Source: Tiliqua scincoides (lineage: Eukaryota > Chordata > Lepidosauria > Squamata > Scincidae). From it: a stretch of DNA of 64,000 nucleotides. The stretch lies in the NCBI RefSeq assembly GCF_035046505.1, contig NC_089822.1, positions 269,587,024 to 269,651,023 on the forward strand. Direction: 5' to 3'. The notes beneath the pieces were generated by a model. The model was not told the DNA's origin and searched no databases. It worked only from the letters and a program-made list of their open reading frames with translations. Made by a program: the position numbers and the translations under genes. Below are positions 48,243-58,954 of the stretch, piece by piece (position 1 is the first letter of the stretch; each line of letters starts with the position of its first letter).

Positions 48243-51136
48243 CTACGGTATCGCGCTCTGAAAGGTGGTTCTGGCACAGCGTCTAGTGTGGCTGAAAAGG
48301 CCAATCCGGGAGTGACAATCCCTTCCACACCGGGAGCTAGTGCAGTCTGTCCCTGGTCTGTCTCCCTGGCTATGGGCCTTCCTTCTTTGCCTCTTAGCCT
48401 CAGACTGTTGGCAAAGTGTCTCTTCAAACTGGGAAAGGCCATGCTGCACAGCCTGCTTCCAAGCGGGCCGCTCAGAGGCCAGGGTTTCCCACTTGTTGAG
48501 GTCCATCCCTAAGGCCTTCAGATCCCTCTTGCAGATGTCCTTGTATCGCAGCTGTGGTCTACCTGTAGGGCACTTTCCTTGCACTAGTTCTCCATAGAGG
48601 AGATCCTTTGGGATCCGGCCATCATCCATTCTCACGACATGACCGAGCCAACGCAGGCGTCTCTGTTTCAGCAGTGAATACATGCTAGGGATTCCAGCAC
48701 GTTCCAGGACTGTGTTGTTTGGAACTTTGTCCTGCCAGGTGATGCCAAGGATGCGTCGGAGGCAGCTCATGTGGAAAGCGCTCAGTTTCCTCTCCTGTTG
48801 TGAGCGAAGAGTCCATGACTCACTGCAGTACAGAAGTGTACTCAGGATGCAAGCTCTGTAGACCTGGATCTTGGTATGTTCCGTCAGCTTCTTGTTGGAC
48901 CAGACTCTCTTTGTGAGTCTGGAAAACGTGGTAGCTGCTTTACCAATGCGCTTGTTTAGCTCGGTATCGAGAGAAAGAGTGTCAGAGATCGTTGAGCCAA
49001 GGTACACAAAGTCATGGATAACCTCCAGTTCATGCTCAGAGATTGTAATGCAGGGAGGTGAGTCCACATCCTGAACCATGACCTGTGTTTTCTTCAGGCT
49101 GATTGTCAGTCCAAAATCTTGGCAGGCCTTGCTAAAATGATCCATGAGCTGCTGGAGATCTTTGGCAGAGTGGGTAGTGATAGCTGCATCGTCGGCAAAG
49201 AGGAAGTCACGCAGACATTTCAGCTGGACTTTGGATTTTGCTCTCAGTCTGGAGAGGTTGAAGAGCTTTCCATCTGATCTGGTCTGGAGATGCCTTCTGT
49301 TGCAGTTTCAAAGGCCTGCTTCAGCAGCACAGCGAAGAAAATCCCAAACAAGGTTGATGCAAGAACACAACCCTGCTTCACTCCGCTTCGGATGTCAAAA
49401 GGGTCTGATGTGGAGCCATCGAAGACAACAGTGCCCTTCATGTCCTTGTGGAAGGATCTGATGATGCTGAGGAGCCTGGGTGGACATCCGATCTTGGGCA
49501 GAATCTTGAAGAGGCTGTCTCTGCTGACCAGGTCGAAAGCCTTTGTGAGATCTATGAAGGCTATAAAGAGTGGCTGTCGTTGTTCCCTGCATTTCTCCTG
49601 CAGTTGTCTAAGGGAGAATACCATATCAGTGGTGGACCTGTTGGCTTGGAATCCACACTGCCATTCTGGATAGAGGCTCTCTGCAAGTACCTGGAGCCTC
49701 TTTAGTGCAACTCGGGCAAACAGCTTTCCTACAATGCTAAGGAGAGAGATGCCGCGGTAGTTGTTGCAGTCACCCCTGTCGCCTTTGTTCTTGTACAGCA
49801 TGATGATGTTTGCATCCCTCATGTCTTGAGGTACTCCACCTTCTCTCCAGCAGAGACAGAGGATTTCATGCAGCTCAGTGACAATGATCTCTTTGCAGCA
49901 TTTTAGGACTTCAGCAGGGATGCTGTCTTTTCCAGGTGCCTTGCCAAAGGCAAGGGAGTCCAGGGCCATGTGAAGTTCTTCTAGGGTTGGTTCACTGTCA
50001 AGCTCTTCCAGCACAGGCAGGCACTCAATGTTGTTCAGTGCTTCTTCGGTGACTACATTTTCTCTGGAATATAGCTCAGAGTAGTGCTGCACCCAGCGTT
50101 CCATCTGCTGCGCCCGATCCTGGATGACCTCGCCTGTGGCAGACTTCAGAGGGGCAATTTTCTTCTGTGTTGGACCTAGGGCCTGCTTGATACCATCATA
50201 CATCCCCTTGATGTTGCCCATGTCAGCTGCTATCTGTATCTCAGAACAGAGCTGGAGCCAGTAGTCATTAGCACATCTTCTGGCAGTCTGTTGGACTTTG
50301 CTGCGAGCAGTTCGGAGGACCTGCAGGTTGCGCTCACTGGGACAGGCCTTGTATGCTGCTTGAGCTCTCCTCTTTTCCTCAATGACTGGTGTCAACTCTG
50401 CAGAGTGGGCTTCAAACCAGTCTGCCGCCTTGTTGGTCTTCTTGCCGAATATGGACAAGGCGGTGTTGTAAACAGTATTCTTGAAATGTTCCCATCTGTT
50501 GAATGCATTTGCGTCTGCCGGGCCTGGAAGAGATTCCTCAAGCGCTTGTGCAAATTCTTCCACTTTTCTCTGATCCCGGGTCTTGCTGGTATCAATGCGA
50601 GGTCTTCCTTCCTTTTTCGTGTGATACAGTTGCTTTGTTTGCAGTTTCACTCTGCTGCACACCAGGGAGTGGTCAGTGTCGCAGGCAGCACCATGATAAC
50701 TGCGTGTGATCTTGATGCTGGGAAGGCTGGAGCGTCTGGTGAGGATCAGGTCGAGCTGGTGCCAGTGCTTTGATCTTGGATGTCTCCAAGAGACTCTATG
50801 TTGGGGCTTTGTGTTGAAGTACGTGTTGCTGACACAGAGACCGTGATGACAGCAAAACTCTAGCAGGCGTTGGCCATTTTCGTTCATCCTCCCAGTGCCA
50901 AACTGACCTAAGCAAGTGGGCCATGAACTGTTATCAGCACCAACTCTAGCATTGAAATCACCGAGGATGAACAATGGCTCTTTTACAGGGATTTTCTTGA
51001 CAGTGGTGGCCAGGTCATCATAGAATTTGTCTTTGGCTTCTGCTGGAGACGACAGAGTCGGTGCATAAGTACTGATGAGAGTGACAGGTCCTGCTGATGA
51101 CTGGAGCTGCAGGGACAAAATTCTTTCACTTCCCAC
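48243..51136 (-). pseudogene. LINE copy D ORF2, endonuclease and reverse transcriptase part
   Basis: Two long frames, 49244-51136 and from about 49290 down to 48243, overlap where a 4-nt deletion relative to copies A and B changes frame. The first holds most of the endonuclease (STYAPTLSSP, FILGDFNARVG), a linker and the fingers/palm (KAPGKDSIPAEVLKCC, FIDLTKAFDLVSRD, GVKQGC). The second holds FADD, thumb and the zinc cluster. The TKAFD aspartate is present here, unlike in copy A. Confidence 0.82.
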
Positions 51137-51316
51137 AGTAGGTGGGATGATGGATTTCAGCAGGGTATTTCTGACCGCAAAGCCAACGCCATGTTCCCTG
51201 GTTTCGTTTGGTGGTTTTCCCTGCCAGAAAAATGAGAAATTTCCTCATGCAAGGAGCTGTGTCCTCGATGCAAGGAGCTCCAGGCTCTCAGGGAACGCGT
51301 CCGCTCCCTTGAAGCC

Positions 51317-52066
51317 TTGGTGGCCGACCTGGAGAAGCGCAGGCAGCCAGAGGAGGACCGTGGGGAGACTTCTGGGGACGATCAGGCTTCGTCCCAACCT
51401 CAGGCGTGCAGCTCCTCGGCTGCCCGGGTGGGAAGTCTCGGGACTGGAGGACGTCATCCTGGAGAGGAGGGAAACAATCCCCTAGGGGGGACCCTTTCTC
51501 CAGGGGATGGGCCCGTATCCGAGCACACTCGGGATACTCCTCGGCGGGAGGGGGGTCGGGGGCTTCTTGTAGTGGGGGATTCGATTATTAGAAACATAGA
51601 GAGGGGGGTTTGCGACGGATGTGAGGACCGCATGGTGACTTGCCTGCCTGGTGCGAAGGTTGCGGACATCACTTCTCGTCTAGACAGGCTGGTAGACAGT
51701 GCTGGGGGAGAGGTAGCGGCTGTGGTGCATGTCGGCACCAACGATGTGGGCAAGTGTAGCTGGGAGGTCCTGGAGGCCAAATTTAGGCTTTTAGGCAGGA
51801 AGCTGAAAGCCAGGTCCTCAAAGGTAGCATTCTCTGAAGTGCTACCTGTTCCACGTGCAGGGCCAGCTAGGCAGGCGGAGATCAGGGGTCTCAATGCGTG
51901 GATGAGACGGTGGTGTAGGGAGGAGGGGTTTAGATTTGTTAGGCACTGGGGAACGTTTTGGGACAAGCGGGGCCTGTACAAGAGGGACGGGCTCCATTTG
52001 AACCAGAATGGAACCAGACTGCTGGCGCATAACATTAAAAAGGTGGCAGAGCAGCTTTTAAACTGA
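51317..52066 (+). CDS. CR1 ORF1 protein with SGNH/GDSL esterase domain (5'-truncated)
   Basis: From the first ATG there are 249 codons, but the frame is open upstream to the insertion junction and encodes a Cys pair and a short coiled-coil (LQALRERVRSLEALVADLE). The esterase part has block I GDSI (Ser89), GTND (140-143) and the terminal DGLHLN (Asp224, His227), so the catalytic triad is intact. CR1 ORF1 proteins are known to carry such esterase domains, thought to act on lipids or membranes and to bind RNA. The missing 5' end probably included the rest of the zinc-binding module. Confidence 0.85.
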   Translation: MVADLEKRRQPEEDRGETSGDDQASSQPQACSSSAARVGSLGTGGRHPGEEGNNPLGGTLSPGDGPVSEHTRDTPRREGGRGLLVVGDSIIRNIERGVCDGCEDRMVTCLPGAKVADITSRLDRLVDSAGGEVAAVVHVGTNDVGKCSWEVLEAKFRLLGRKLKARSSKVAFSEVLPVPRAGPARQAEIRGLNAWMRRWCREEGFRFVRHWGTFWDKRGLYKRDGLHLNQNGTRLLAHNIKKVAEQLLN

Positions 52067-52197
52067 TCCCTGGGGGAAAGCCGACAGGAGCCGAGGGGCA
52101 TCCGGTTCGGGACTCCTCATCCCTATGGGATGAGGATGGGGAGGTTAGAGAACAACAAGACAAAGGCAGGGTAGGAGAAGAAATTGGGAAAGGTAGG

Positions 52198-55080
52198 GTG
52201 ATGGGATGTGATAGACGGTTTGGCACAATGAGAGGATGCGGGGACAAAGGAGCGAATAAGCAGCCCATCCTGGGGCATTCCGTGTATAAATGCTTTTATG
52301 CGAATGCCCGAAGTCTACGAGCAAAGGTGGGAGAACTGGAATGTCTGGTGACAAGGGAAAATATTGACATAGTGGGCGTAACGGAAACCTGGTGGAATGC
52401 GGAGAATCAGTGGGATACCGCAATCCCGGGCTATAAACTCTACAGGAGGGACAGGCAGGGGCGTGTTGGAGGTGGGGTGGCCCTCTATGTTAAGGAAGGG
52501 ATAGAATCCAGCAAAGTAGAGATTGAAGGTGGGTCCGACTCCACCGTAGAATCTCTGTGGGTTAAATTACCAAGCTTGTGCAGCGATGTAATACTGGGGG
52601 CGTGCTATCGTCCTCCAGACCAGAAATCTGATGGGGACCTTGAAATGAGGAAACAGATCAGGGAGGTGACAAGGAAGGACAGGGTTGTAATCATGGGGGA
52701 CTTCAATTATCCTCATATTGACTGGGTCAATTTGTGTTCTGGTCACGATAAGGAAACCGGATTTCTTGACGTGCTAAATGACTGTGGCTTAGATCAGCTA
52801 GTCACGGAGCCCACCAGAGGACAGGTGACTCTGGATTTAATTTTGTGCGGTACGCAGGACCTGGTTAGAGATGTAAACGTTACTGAGCCATTGGGGAACA
52901 GTGATCATGCTGCGATCTGTTTTGACGTGCACGTTGGGGGAAAAATACCAGGCAAATCTCTAACAAAAACCCTTGACTTCCGACGGGCGGACTTCCCTCA
53001 AATGAGGAGGCTGGTTAGAAGGAGGTTGAAAGGGAGGGTAAAAAGAGTCCAGTCTCTCCAGAGTGCATGGAGGCTGCTTAAAACAACAGTAATAGAGGCC
53101 CAGCAGAGGTGTATACTGCAAAGAAAGAAGGGTTCCACTAAATCCAGGAGAGTGCCCGCATGGCTAACCAGCCAAGTTAGAGAGGCTGTGAAGGGCAAGG
53201 AAGCTTCCTTCCGTAAATGGAAGTCTTGCCCTAATGAAGAGAATAAAAAGGAACATAAACTGTGGCAAAAGAAATGTAAGAAGGTGATACGGGAGGCCAA
53301 GCGAGACTATGAGGAACGCATGGCCAGCAACATTAAGGGGAATAATAAAAGCTTCTTCAAATATGTTAGAAGCAGGAAACCCGCCAGAGAAGCGGTTGGC
53401 CCTCTGGATGGTGAGGGAGGGAGAGGGGAGATAAAAGGAGACTTAGAGATGGCAGAGAAATTAAATGAGTTCTTTGCATCTGTCTTCACGGCAGAAGACC
53501 TCGGGCAGATACCGCTGCCCGAACGGCCCCTCCTGACCGAGGAGTTAAGTCAGATAGAGGTTAAAAGAGAAGATGTTTCAGACCTCATTGATAAATTAAA
53601 GATCAATAAGTCACCGGGCCCTGATGGCATACACCCAAGGGTTATTAAGGAATTGAAGAATGAAGTTGCAGATCTCTTGACTAAGGTATGCAACTTGTCC
53701 CTCAAAACGGCCACGGTGCCAGAAGATTGGAGGATAGCAAATGTCACGCCTATTTTTAAAAAGGGAAAGAGGGGGGACCCGGGAAACTATAGGCCGGTCA
53801 GCCTAACATCCATACCGGGTAAGATGGTGGAATGCTTCATCAAAGATAGGATCTCAAAACACGTAGATGAACAGGCCTTGCTGAGGGAGAGTCAGCATGG
53901 CTTCTGTAAGGGTAAGTCTTGCCTCACCAACCTTATAGAATTCTTTGAAAAGGTCAACAGGCATGTGGATGCGGGAGAACCCGTGGACATTATATATCTG
54001 GACTTTCAGAAGGCGTTTGACACGGTCCCTCACCAAAGGCTACTGAAAAAACTCCACAGTCAGGGAATTAGAGGACAGGTCCTCTCGTGGATTGAGAACT
54101 GGTTGGAGGCCAGGAAGCAGAGAGTGGGTGTCAATGGGCAATTTTCACAATGGAGAGAGGTGAAAAGCGGTGTGCCCCAAGGATCTGTCCTGGGACCGGT
54201 GCTTTTCAACCTCTTCATAAATGACCTGGAGACAGGGTTGAGCAGTGAAGTGGCTAAGTTTGCAGACGACACCAAACTTTTCCGAGTGGTAAAGACCAGA
54301 AGTGATTGTGAGGAGCTCCAGAAGGATCTCTCCAGACTGGCAGAATGGGCAGCAAAATGGCAGATGCGCTTCAGTGTCAGTAAGTGTAAAGTCATGCACA
54401 TTGGGGCAAAAAATCAAAACTTTAGATATAGGCTGATGGGTTCTGAGCTGTCTGTGACAGATCAGGAGAGAGATCTTGGGGTGGTGGTGGACAGGTCGAT
54501 GAAAGTGTCGACCCAATGTGCGGCGGCAGTGAAGAAGGCCAATTCTATGCTTGGGATCATTAGGAAGGGTATTGAGAACAAAACGGTTAGTATTATAATG
54601 CCGTTGTACAAATCGATGGTAAGGCCACACCTGGAGTATTGTGTCCAGTTCTGGTCGCCGCATCTCAAGAAAGACATAGTGGAAATGGAAAAGGTGCAAA
54701 AGAGAGCGACTAAGATGATTACGGGGCTGGGGCACCTTCCTTATGAGGAAAGGCTACGGCGTTTGGGCCTCTTCAGCCTAGAAAAGAGACGCTTGAGGGG
54801 GGACATGATTGAGACATACAAAATTATGCAGGGGATGGACAAAGTGGATAGGGAGATGCTCTTTACACTCTCACATAATACCAGAACCAGGGGACATCCA
54901 CTAAAATTGAGTGTTGGGCGGGTTAGGACAGACAAAAGAAAATATTTCTTTACTCAGCGCGTGGTCGGTCTGTGGAACTCCTTGCCACAGGATGTGGTGC
55001 TGGCGTCTAGCCTAGATGCCTTTAAAAGGGGATTGGACGAGTTTCTGGAGGAAAAATCCATTATGGGGTACAAGCCATGA
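52198..55080 (+). CDS. CR1 ORF2: endonuclease and reverse transcriptase, 960 codons
   Basis: An uninterrupted frame of the usual CR1 ORF2 length. The APE-type endonuclease shows YANARS (about 34-39), TETWW, GDFNYPHIDW (Asp168, Asn170) and SDH (235-237). Reverse transcriptase shows SPGPDGIHP, NYRPVSLTSIPGK, QHGFCKGKSCLTNL, LDFQKAFDTVPH, SGVPQGSVLGPVLF and the active-site FADD (688-691). The C-terminus has PYEERLRRLGLFSLEKRRLRG and RKYFFTQRVVGLWNSLP. All catalytic residues I can identify are present, so the enzyme could be active. It would nick target DNA and copy LINE RNA in the nucleus. Confidence 0.95.
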   Translation: MMGCDRRFGTMRGCGDKGANKQPILGHSVYKCFYANARSLRAKVGELECLVTRENIDIVGVTETWWNAENQWDTAIPGYKLYRRDRQGRVGGGVALYVKEGIESSKVEIEGGSDSTVESLWVKLPSLCSDVILGACYRPPDQKSDGDLEMRKQIREVTRKDRVVIMGDFNYPHIDWVNLCSGHDKETGFLDVLNDCGLDQLVTEPTRGQVTLDLILCGTQDLVRDVNVTEPLGNSDHAAICFDVHVGGKIPGKSLTKTLDFRRADFPQMRRLVRRRLKGRVKRVQSLQSAWRLLKTTVIEAQQRCILQRKKGSTKSRRVPAWLTSQVREAVKGKEASFRKWKSCPNEENKKEHKLWQKKCKKVIREAKRDYEERMASNIKGNNKSFFKYVRSRKPAREAVGPLDGEGGRGEIKGDLEMAEKLNEFFASVFTAEDLGQIPLPERPLLTEELSQIEVKREDVSDLIDKLKINKSPGPDGIHPRVIKELKNEVADLLTKVCNLSLKTATVPEDWRIANVTPIFKKGKRGDPGNYRPVSLTSIPGKMVECFIKDRISKHVDEQALLRESQHGFCKGKSCLTNLIEFFEKVNRHVDAGEPVDIIYLDFQKAFDTVPHQRLLKKLHSQGIRGQVLSWIENWLEARKQRVGVNGQFSQWREVKSGVPQGSVLGPVLFNLFINDLETGLSSEVAKFADDTKLFRVVKTRSDCEELQKDLSRLAEWAAKWQMRFSVSKCKVMHIGAKNQNFRYRLMGSELSVTDQERDLGVVVDRSMKVSTQCAAAVKKANSMLGIIRKGIENKTVSIIMPLYKSMVRPHLEYCVQFWSPHLKKDIVEMEKVQKRATKMITGLGHLPYEERLRRLGLFSLEKRRLRGDMIETYKIMQGMDKVDREMLFTLSHNTRTRGHPLKLSVGRVRTDKRKYFFTQRVVGLWNSLPQDVVLASSLDAFKRGLDEFLEEKSIMGYKP

Positions 55081-55960
55081 TGTGTATGCGCAACCTCCTG
55101 ATTTTAGAAATGGGTTAAGTCAGAATGCCAGATGTAGGGGAGGGCACCAGGATGAGGTCTCTTGTATCTGGTGTGCTCCCTGGGGCATTTGGTGGGCCGC
55201 TGTGAGATACAGGAAGCTGGACTAGATGGGCCTATGGCCTGATCCAGTGGGGCTGTTCTTATGTTCTTATGTTCTCTCCTTGACAGATCCGGAATCTGGC
55301 AGCCTAGTCTCTTGAAGGGCGACGATGTCCATCTGCAGTCTGCTCAGCTCCATGTCGATGACAGCTGTTTTGCGTGTGTCATCTATTTCTTGCAGGTCAT
55401 CAGAGAAGCCAGGTGTCATTGTCCTAACGTTCCAGGTGCCCAGCTTTAGGGCAGTAGTTTTCTGTTTTCTGTTGCATGGTGCAGAGTTGTCGATCCGCTT
55501 GTTGGTTTTCAACCTAAACCCCACGCACCCCATGAGGTTAACGGACCGTGGCGAGGCAACACCTTACTGGCTGGGGACTGCCCAGCTTAAGGCGGGCGGT
55601 AGCTGCCCAATGAGATGCAATGATCTCTCCCACCGTCGGAAGCAGCCCCTGGCGTCACGCTCTACGCCAATCGAGCAAAGACTTATAACCGGTAAACTGC
55701 TGCTTCCCGTGTTGTGCCGACACCGTATGGCGAAGTTGGAGTGTCCTCTCCAGTGCGCGAAGCCTGAGTAAAGAAGGTATGGAGGATAGGCTGTTACCCA
55801 TGCAGCAAATCCCCCCTCTCCACGTCGCTGGAATGGTCCAATGGAAAGGCAGAAGCCAATACGGTTGGTTCCAGCGGCGTCGCAGGAGTTGCCAGAACAT
55901 GACTGTGTTCAGCCATGAACTGCCTCAGGGACTCCGGCTCCTGATTTTGCCTCGAGGTTG

Positions 55961-57370
55961 ACTCCTGAAGCCTTTTCCACAACTGGATGTAGCCACAAGT
56001 CAGTGGAGGTTTGAGGTCAGAGTTTCCTTCTCTTAGATGAGCTGCCTTCCTAGGCTGACGAGTCCCATCTACCCGGTATTGCAAGGGAGAGCAATACTTC
56101 CGTTTGTCTCCTCCCTGCTCGCCCTCTGCAAACCCACTCATTGCTCCACTCATTTACATTCTGGTAGTCATCTTTGCTACCTCTCTACTGGCTGATTATT
56201 AGATACATAAAACATGGCCAGTCTCATGAAAAGATCCCAAGATTCAAAAGGCAACAGCAGTTTTTCCTATCTGACTCTTCAGATAGCAGATATTGAGGTT
56301 GCACTCCGTTGCTAAACCAACGGCATGCAGAACCTCATCATTTCCATGTGACAGTCCTGGCAACTACTGTAATCCTTACAGCAGTGAAGCATGCCTTTGT
56401 TTCCATGCTGTGAACATGGCACTTTAGACTCATGATGCTATATTATTCTTAGTTCCAGAAATCAGTATCTGTAGATGCCAATTCAAAAACAGGCCTCACA
56501 CAGCAGTGCATGACCAGACTATTTCGCCTGCAAGTGTATTTTCCTGCAGAAAAAAATACTACAAGCGACACCATCAAAAGAAAATGTGAGTAGACCTTAA
56601 CATGTATTATTTCTTATACTCAGAGTGTACTGGTGATTAAACTCAAAATTGACTTTGAATACCCTAAACACTAAATTGAATAAAATATTTTAATTAAGGG
56701 CAAATAAACTGAAAATTGCTTTCATAAAAGAAAGAGGACCTATACATGGTGTGTAATTTAATTACAGAAGTTACACAAACATTTTAACACATTTTTAAAA
56801 AACCAACCTTGCAATGTTCTTTGTTATGTTAAGAACTTGCCACACATGCTGTGATCAAATTCCCTTGGTCCTTTGGCCTCCACTGTTTTTTGTCCCTCCT
56901 TTCCATTCCACTGCTCATAGGCATTAGTATTTCAGCATACGGAAGGTGTGCATCACAATGTGGGTTGCTAAGTGACAGCCACAATATGTGCAACAAACAG
57001 CTCCCATACAGGCTTATGGGATCTCAGGAACTGTGTAAATGAAGGGCTGCTTGAGTGAACAGGGAGAATTCTTGGTGATGAGACCATTATGTTTTTACGG
57101 AATTGCTTCAGCTCTGATAAGTTACTGAATATTTTTTGTCAAGAATCAAATTAGAAAAAGGGCAATTTAATGAGTAGCCCACCAATACTTCATTAAAAAA
57201 CTAAGTATGCTGTAATAAAATGTAACTTTCACAAGATATTCAAAACTAAAAAGGCCTGAGATGGGGAGATTTTGCTTTGTTCAGCCATCACATTCAACAG
57301 ACGAGGATTGATCAGGCTGGCAAGTGAAATGTGATTAGCCTGCTATAATTTATAGCAGTCCTCACAAAAT
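55961..57370. other. Unassigned AT-rich sequence
   Basis: 55961-56160 may still belong to the 5' end of LINE copy D, but I could not fix its limit. From 56160 on there are no frames, repeat ends or splice-bounded exons that I could support. Confidence 0.35.
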
Positions 57371-58954
57371 ACACTTTCTTTTCAAAATAAAGGGAACACT
57401 TAAACAACACAATGTCACTCCAGGTCAATCACACTTCTGTGAAATCAAACTGTCCACCTAGGAAGCCACACCGATTGACAATCAAGTTCACATGCTGTTG
57501 CACAAATGGAGTAGACAACAGGTGGAAATCATAGGCAAGTAACAAGACACCCCCAATAAAGGAGTGGTTCTGCAGGTGGTGACCACAGACCACTTCGCAG
57601 TCCCTATGCATTCTGGCTGATGTTTGGGTGACCTTTGAATGCTGGTGGTGCTGTCACTCTAGTGGCAGCATGAGGCGGAGTCTGCAACCCACACAAGTGG
57701 CTCAGGTAGTGCAGCTCATCCAGGATGGCACATCAATGCGAGCTGTGGCAAGAAGGTTTGCTGTGTCTGTCAGTGTAGTGTCCAGAGCATGGAGGCGCTA
57801 CCAGGAGACAGGCCAGTACACCAGGAGACATGGAGGAGGCTGTAGGAGGGCAACAGCCCAGCATCAGGACTGCTACCTCCGCCTTCGTGCCAGGAGGAAC
57901 AGGAGGAGCACTGCCAGAGCCCTGCAAAATGACCTCCAGCAGGCCACAGATGTGCACGTGTCTGCTCAAATGGTCAGAAACAGACTCCATGAGGGTGGTA
58001 TGAGGGCCCGACATCCACAGGTGGGGGTTGTGCTGACAGCCCGACACTGTGCAGGACGTTTGGCATTTGCCAGAGAACATCAAGATTGGCAACCTCGCCA
58101 CTGGTGCCCTGTGCTCTTCACAGATGAAAGCAGGTTCACACTGAGCACATGTGACAGATGTGACAGTCTGGAGACGGCAGGGAGAACGTTCTGCTGCCTG
58201 CAACATCCTCCAGCATGACCAGTTTGGCAGTGGGTCAGTAATGGTGTGGGGTGGCATTTCTTTGGAGGGCCGCACAGCCCTCCATGTGCTCACCAGAGGT
58301 AGCCTGACTGCCATTAGGTACCGAGATGAGATCCTCAGACCCCTTGTGAGACCATATGCTGGCCTGGTTGGCCCTGGGTTCCTCCTAATGCAGGACAATG
58401 CTAGACCTCATGTGGCTGGAGTGTGTCAGCAGTTCCTGCAAGATGAAGGCACTGATGCTATGGAATGGCCCGCCCGTTCCCCAGACCTGAATCCAATTGA
58501 GTTCATCTGGGACATCATGTCTTGCTCCATCCACCAGTGCCACGTTGCACCACAGACTGTCCAGGAGTTGGCGGATGCTTTAGTCCAGGTCTGGGAGGCG
58601 ACCCCTCAGGAGACTATCCGCCACCTCGTCAGGAGCATGCCCAGGCGTTGTAGGGAGGTCATACAGGCACGTGGAGGCCACACACACTGCTGAGCCTCAT
58701 TTTGACTTGCTTTATGGACATTACATTGAAGTTGGATCAGCCTGTAGTGTGTTTTTCCACTTCAATTTTGAGTATGACACCAAACCCAGGCCTCCAGGGG
58801 TTAATAAATGTGATTTCCATTGATGATTGTTGTGTGATTTTGTTGTCAGCACATTCAACTATGTCAGGAACAAAGTATTTAATAGGAATATTTCGTTCAT
58901 TCAGATCTCGGATGTGTTGTTTAAGTGTTCCCTTTATTGTTTTGAGCACTGCAG
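57371..58954 (+). mobile_element. Tc1-like DNA transposon, DD34E, about 1.58 kb
   Basis: The right end, read inwards, is CAGTGCTCAAAACAATAAAG and the left end CACTTTCTTTTCAAAATAAAG; both continue GGGAACACTTAAACAAC, forming the terminal inverted repeats. A TA sits at the left border and a TG at the corresponding right border. The interior encodes one transposase with a single frame break (see the transposase entry). The size and gene content are those of a complete Tc1 element. The outer left repeat has diverged, and the frame break makes the element inactive. Confidence 0.88.
57628..58693 (+). pseudogene. Tc1 transposase with one frameshift
   Basis: The N-terminal half (about 57670-58155) has paired helix-turn-helix regions ([20 protein letters not shown] and [20 protein letters not shown]) and the first catalytic Asp in FTDESRF. 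The second half (about 58155-58693) has VMVWGGISLEGRT, the second Asp in MQDNARPH and the Glu in RSPDLNPIEF, with 34 residues between them, giving DD34E. A one-base difference near 58155 puts the halves in different frames. Typical length is about 340 residues. Confidence 0.87.

Larger units (their letters stand above)
51238..55269 (+). mobile_element. CR1 LINE, near full length, nested in LINE copy D
   Basis: About 4.03 kb, plus strand. It contains a 5'-truncated ORF1, a 131-bp gap, a complete ORF2 and a 3' UTR ending in repeated TTCTTATG words. The left junction lies inside ORF1 coding; the frame is already open at 51236 with a CKELCPRCKEL cysteine pair. No clear target duplication was seen, as usual for CR1. 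The uninterrupted ORF2 argues for a recent insertion, younger than copy D. Confidence 0.92.
48213..55960 (-). mobile_element. RTE-like LINE copy D, nearly full length, interrupted by CR1
   Basis: On the minus strand the element runs from about 55.9 kb (5' UTR-like GC-rich region, right limit uncertain) to the shared tail at 48213. It contains an APE-type endonuclease (GTWNVRTM, QETRLP, GDFNARVGADN, DTDHSL), reverse transcriptase and the Cys/His C-terminus. A CR1 element is inserted between ...KERT (55270) and FFWQGKPPNETREHG (51230); removing it leaves the endonuclease frame in register. One 4-bp loss near 49286 also shifts the frame just before FADD. Except for these two faults the coding sequence is well kept, so it is a relatively young copy. 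Group assignment (RTE/RTEX) is tentative. Confidence 0.85.

Noticed and set aside
55325-55771. 148-codon frame on the plus strand
   Set aside because: It is the shadow of the minus-strand LINE copy D endonuclease and 5' region.
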